Below, one piece after another: positions 6,291 to 7,370 of a stretch of DNA of 7,370 nucleotides (positions within the stretch are counted from its first letter, which is position 1; each line of letters begins with the position of its first letter). Where the stretch lies: assembly GCA_002453475.1 (NCBI GenBank), contig DKGY01000112.1:5393-12762 (forward strand). Direction: 5' to 3'. Below the pieces are notes generated by a model, which made no database searches, was not told where the DNA came from, and saw only the letters and a program-made list of their open reading frames with translations. A program made the translations under genes and the position numbers. Origin of the DNA: Clostridium sp. UBA6758. GTDB lineage: Bacteria > Bacillota > Clostridia > Clostridiales > Clostridiaceae.

Positions 6291-7316
6291 TTATTTAGTA
6301 AAAAATACTATAGTCTTCTTTATAGATATCCTTACTACATCCACCATTTTTCTTATTTCTTTTGCCCCAAACTTGTCATTTAACAAAGCCATAGCTTCTC
6401 TAGAGATCTCTATAATATTACTCTGCCCTTCCCAATTATCAAGAATTACTTCTTCTGGAATATCACAAAGCACCTTTTGAAGTATAAAAAAAGTAACTGC
6501 TAGATCATCAATTTTACCTATAAGCGGTAATGTATCTGGCAATATATCTAAAGGAAACAAAAGATATCCTAAAGCAATAGATATATTAAACTTTACCTCC
6601 TTTGCTACTCTTTCATCTTTATATAACCTCATAAATAAAGCAATTATATCTGGTATCATTACTACATATGGGTACATCTTTTCATATTTTGCAGAAAATC
6701 TTTCTTTAAATTCTTTTCTAAACCTTCTATACGTGTATTCTCTATGACTATCTAAATTTTTTTTATTACATTCTACATTTGAAATTGGTACTTCTTCTTC
6801 ATGTTTTTCTTTATTTTTATCATCACCATTATAAATTTTATCATTAGATTTTTCACTTTCATTTTTAAAATTAAAATTACTAACCACTGCTTCAAGTCCA
6901 TATGGAATTATAGATAAATCTTCTAGCTTAAAATCAATCATTGGTATAACTTTACACAACTTATATAAATCTATATTTATTATATTATCAGTAAATTCTA
7001 TACCCAAATTTGCTACTTTTGAGCTAATTACTTTTAATGCTACATTTACAATACCTTTAAATATTTTAAGACTTTTTAAATTAATTTTATCTATACTTAA
7101 ATATAATTTATTATTTTCAACTTTATTTATAGATATATCAACAGAAAAAGGAATAGATACTCTATGTTTATAACTTCCAACTACATTAATATTTTTATCT
7201 ATTAATATTTTGTCAATTTTAAGTCCTTCCACCGATACATAGTCTCGTAATACATCTACAACAATACTATATAAATCTTTTTCTGTTATTGTAATCTTTA
7301 TATTAGATATCTTCAT
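6291..7316 (-). CDS. DUF1232 (YkvA-like) protein with beta-rich N-terminal domain
   Basis: 341 aa, function unknown. Residues 1-150 are alternating hydrophobic/polar strands (IKITITEKDLYSIV, LYLSIDKINLKSLKI, NIINIDLYKL) with the layout of DUF2993/LmeA-like or similar lipid-associated beta proteins; this is a tentative reading. Residues 151-195 form a highly charged, low-complexity linker. Residues about 218-285 are a DUF1232 domain: IPDIIALFMRLYKDERV, then the hallmark YLLFPLDILPDTLPLIGKIDDL (250-271) and a hydrophobic helix, a probable membrane-associated hairpin. About 55 helical residues follow. There is no N-terminal signal peptide, so the beta domain should be cytoplasmic. ATG at 7316 follows GGAGGT (7325-7330) with 8 nt spacing. 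rnhA lies 25 nt downstream. DUF1232 proteins are widespread and uncharacterised; nothing here gives a reaction. Confidence 0.8.
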   Translation of the reverse strand: MKISNIKITITEKDLYSIVVDVLRDYVSVEGLKIDKILIDKNINVVGSYKHRVSIPFSVDISINKVENNKLYLSIDKINLKSLKIFKGIVNVALKVISSKVANLGIEFTDNIINIDLYKLCKVIPMIDFKLEDLSIIPYGLEAVVSNFNFKNESEKSNDKIYNGDDKNKEKHEEEVPISNVECNKKNLDSHREYTYRRFRKEFKERFSAKYEKMYPYVVMIPDIIALFMRLYKDERVAKEVKFNISIALGYLLFPLDILPDTLPLIGKIDDLAVTFFILQKVLCDIPEEVILDNWEGQSNIIEISREAMALLNDKFGAKEIRKMVDVVRISIKKTIVFFTK

Positions 7317-7336
7317 TTTACTTTACCTCCAATTGT

Positions 7337-7359
7337 ACTCTAAGCATATTGCTTCAGAG
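7337..7359 (-). promoter_or_regulatory. Leader hairpin before the DUF1232 gene
   Basis: CTCTAAGC (7338-7345) pairs with GCTT.AGAG (7351-7359), an 8-bp stem with one bulged C and a 5-nt loop. It lies 7 nt upstream of the GGAGGT ribosome binding site, read on the - strand. It may be a 5' leader structure; the promoter itself lies beyond the window edge. Weak evidence. Confidence 0.25.
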
Positions 7360-7370
7360 GGAGTTTTTAC

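Noticed and set aside
7338..7368. Hairpin followed by TTTTT on the + strand as a terminator
   Set aside because: There is no + strand gene reaching this point, the T run starts several bases after the stem, and on the - strand it lies in a leader.

Overview
The window is very A+T-rich, with A/T-ending codons, strong GGAGG-type ribosome binding sites and Gram-positive cell-wall genes. This fits a low-GC Firmicute, most likely Clostridium sensu stricto. It reads as chromosomal housekeeping and regulatory DNA. I see no rRNA, tRNA, CRISPR array, transposase or phage gene.

Left part (about 22-2178, + strand): a two-gene operon, murT-gatD, encoding the complex that amidates the D-glutamate of lipid II to D-isoglutamine. 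The murT reading frame has no ATG, GTG, TTG or CTG between its upstream stop and its P-loop. The best-placed start is an ATT at 38 behind an extended Shine-Dalgarno. A perfect 20-bp hairpin closes the operon and probably also terminates the converging operon.

Middle part (2214-4891, - strand): two tandem genes, 15 nt apart, for paralogous cytoplasmic regulators with an N-terminal XRE-type helix-turn-helix and a long TPR array. This is the architecture of RRNPP-like peptide-responsive regulators. They are read from a duplicated sigma-A-like promoter around 4850-4891.

Right part (4977-7370, - strand): a 56-residue membrane-anchored basic protein with its own promoter and terminator. Upstream of it lie an RNase H with an N-terminal hybrid-binding (viroplasmin-like) domain and a two-domain protein ending in a DUF1232 (YkvA-like) module. 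The last two are 25 nt apart and probably co-transcribed from a promoter outside the window.

The three blocks have no obvious functional link. The main points of interest are the non-canonical murT start, the regulator pair lacking an evident cognate peptide gene, and the small basic membrane protein. I did not find a convincing new defence or mobile system here.
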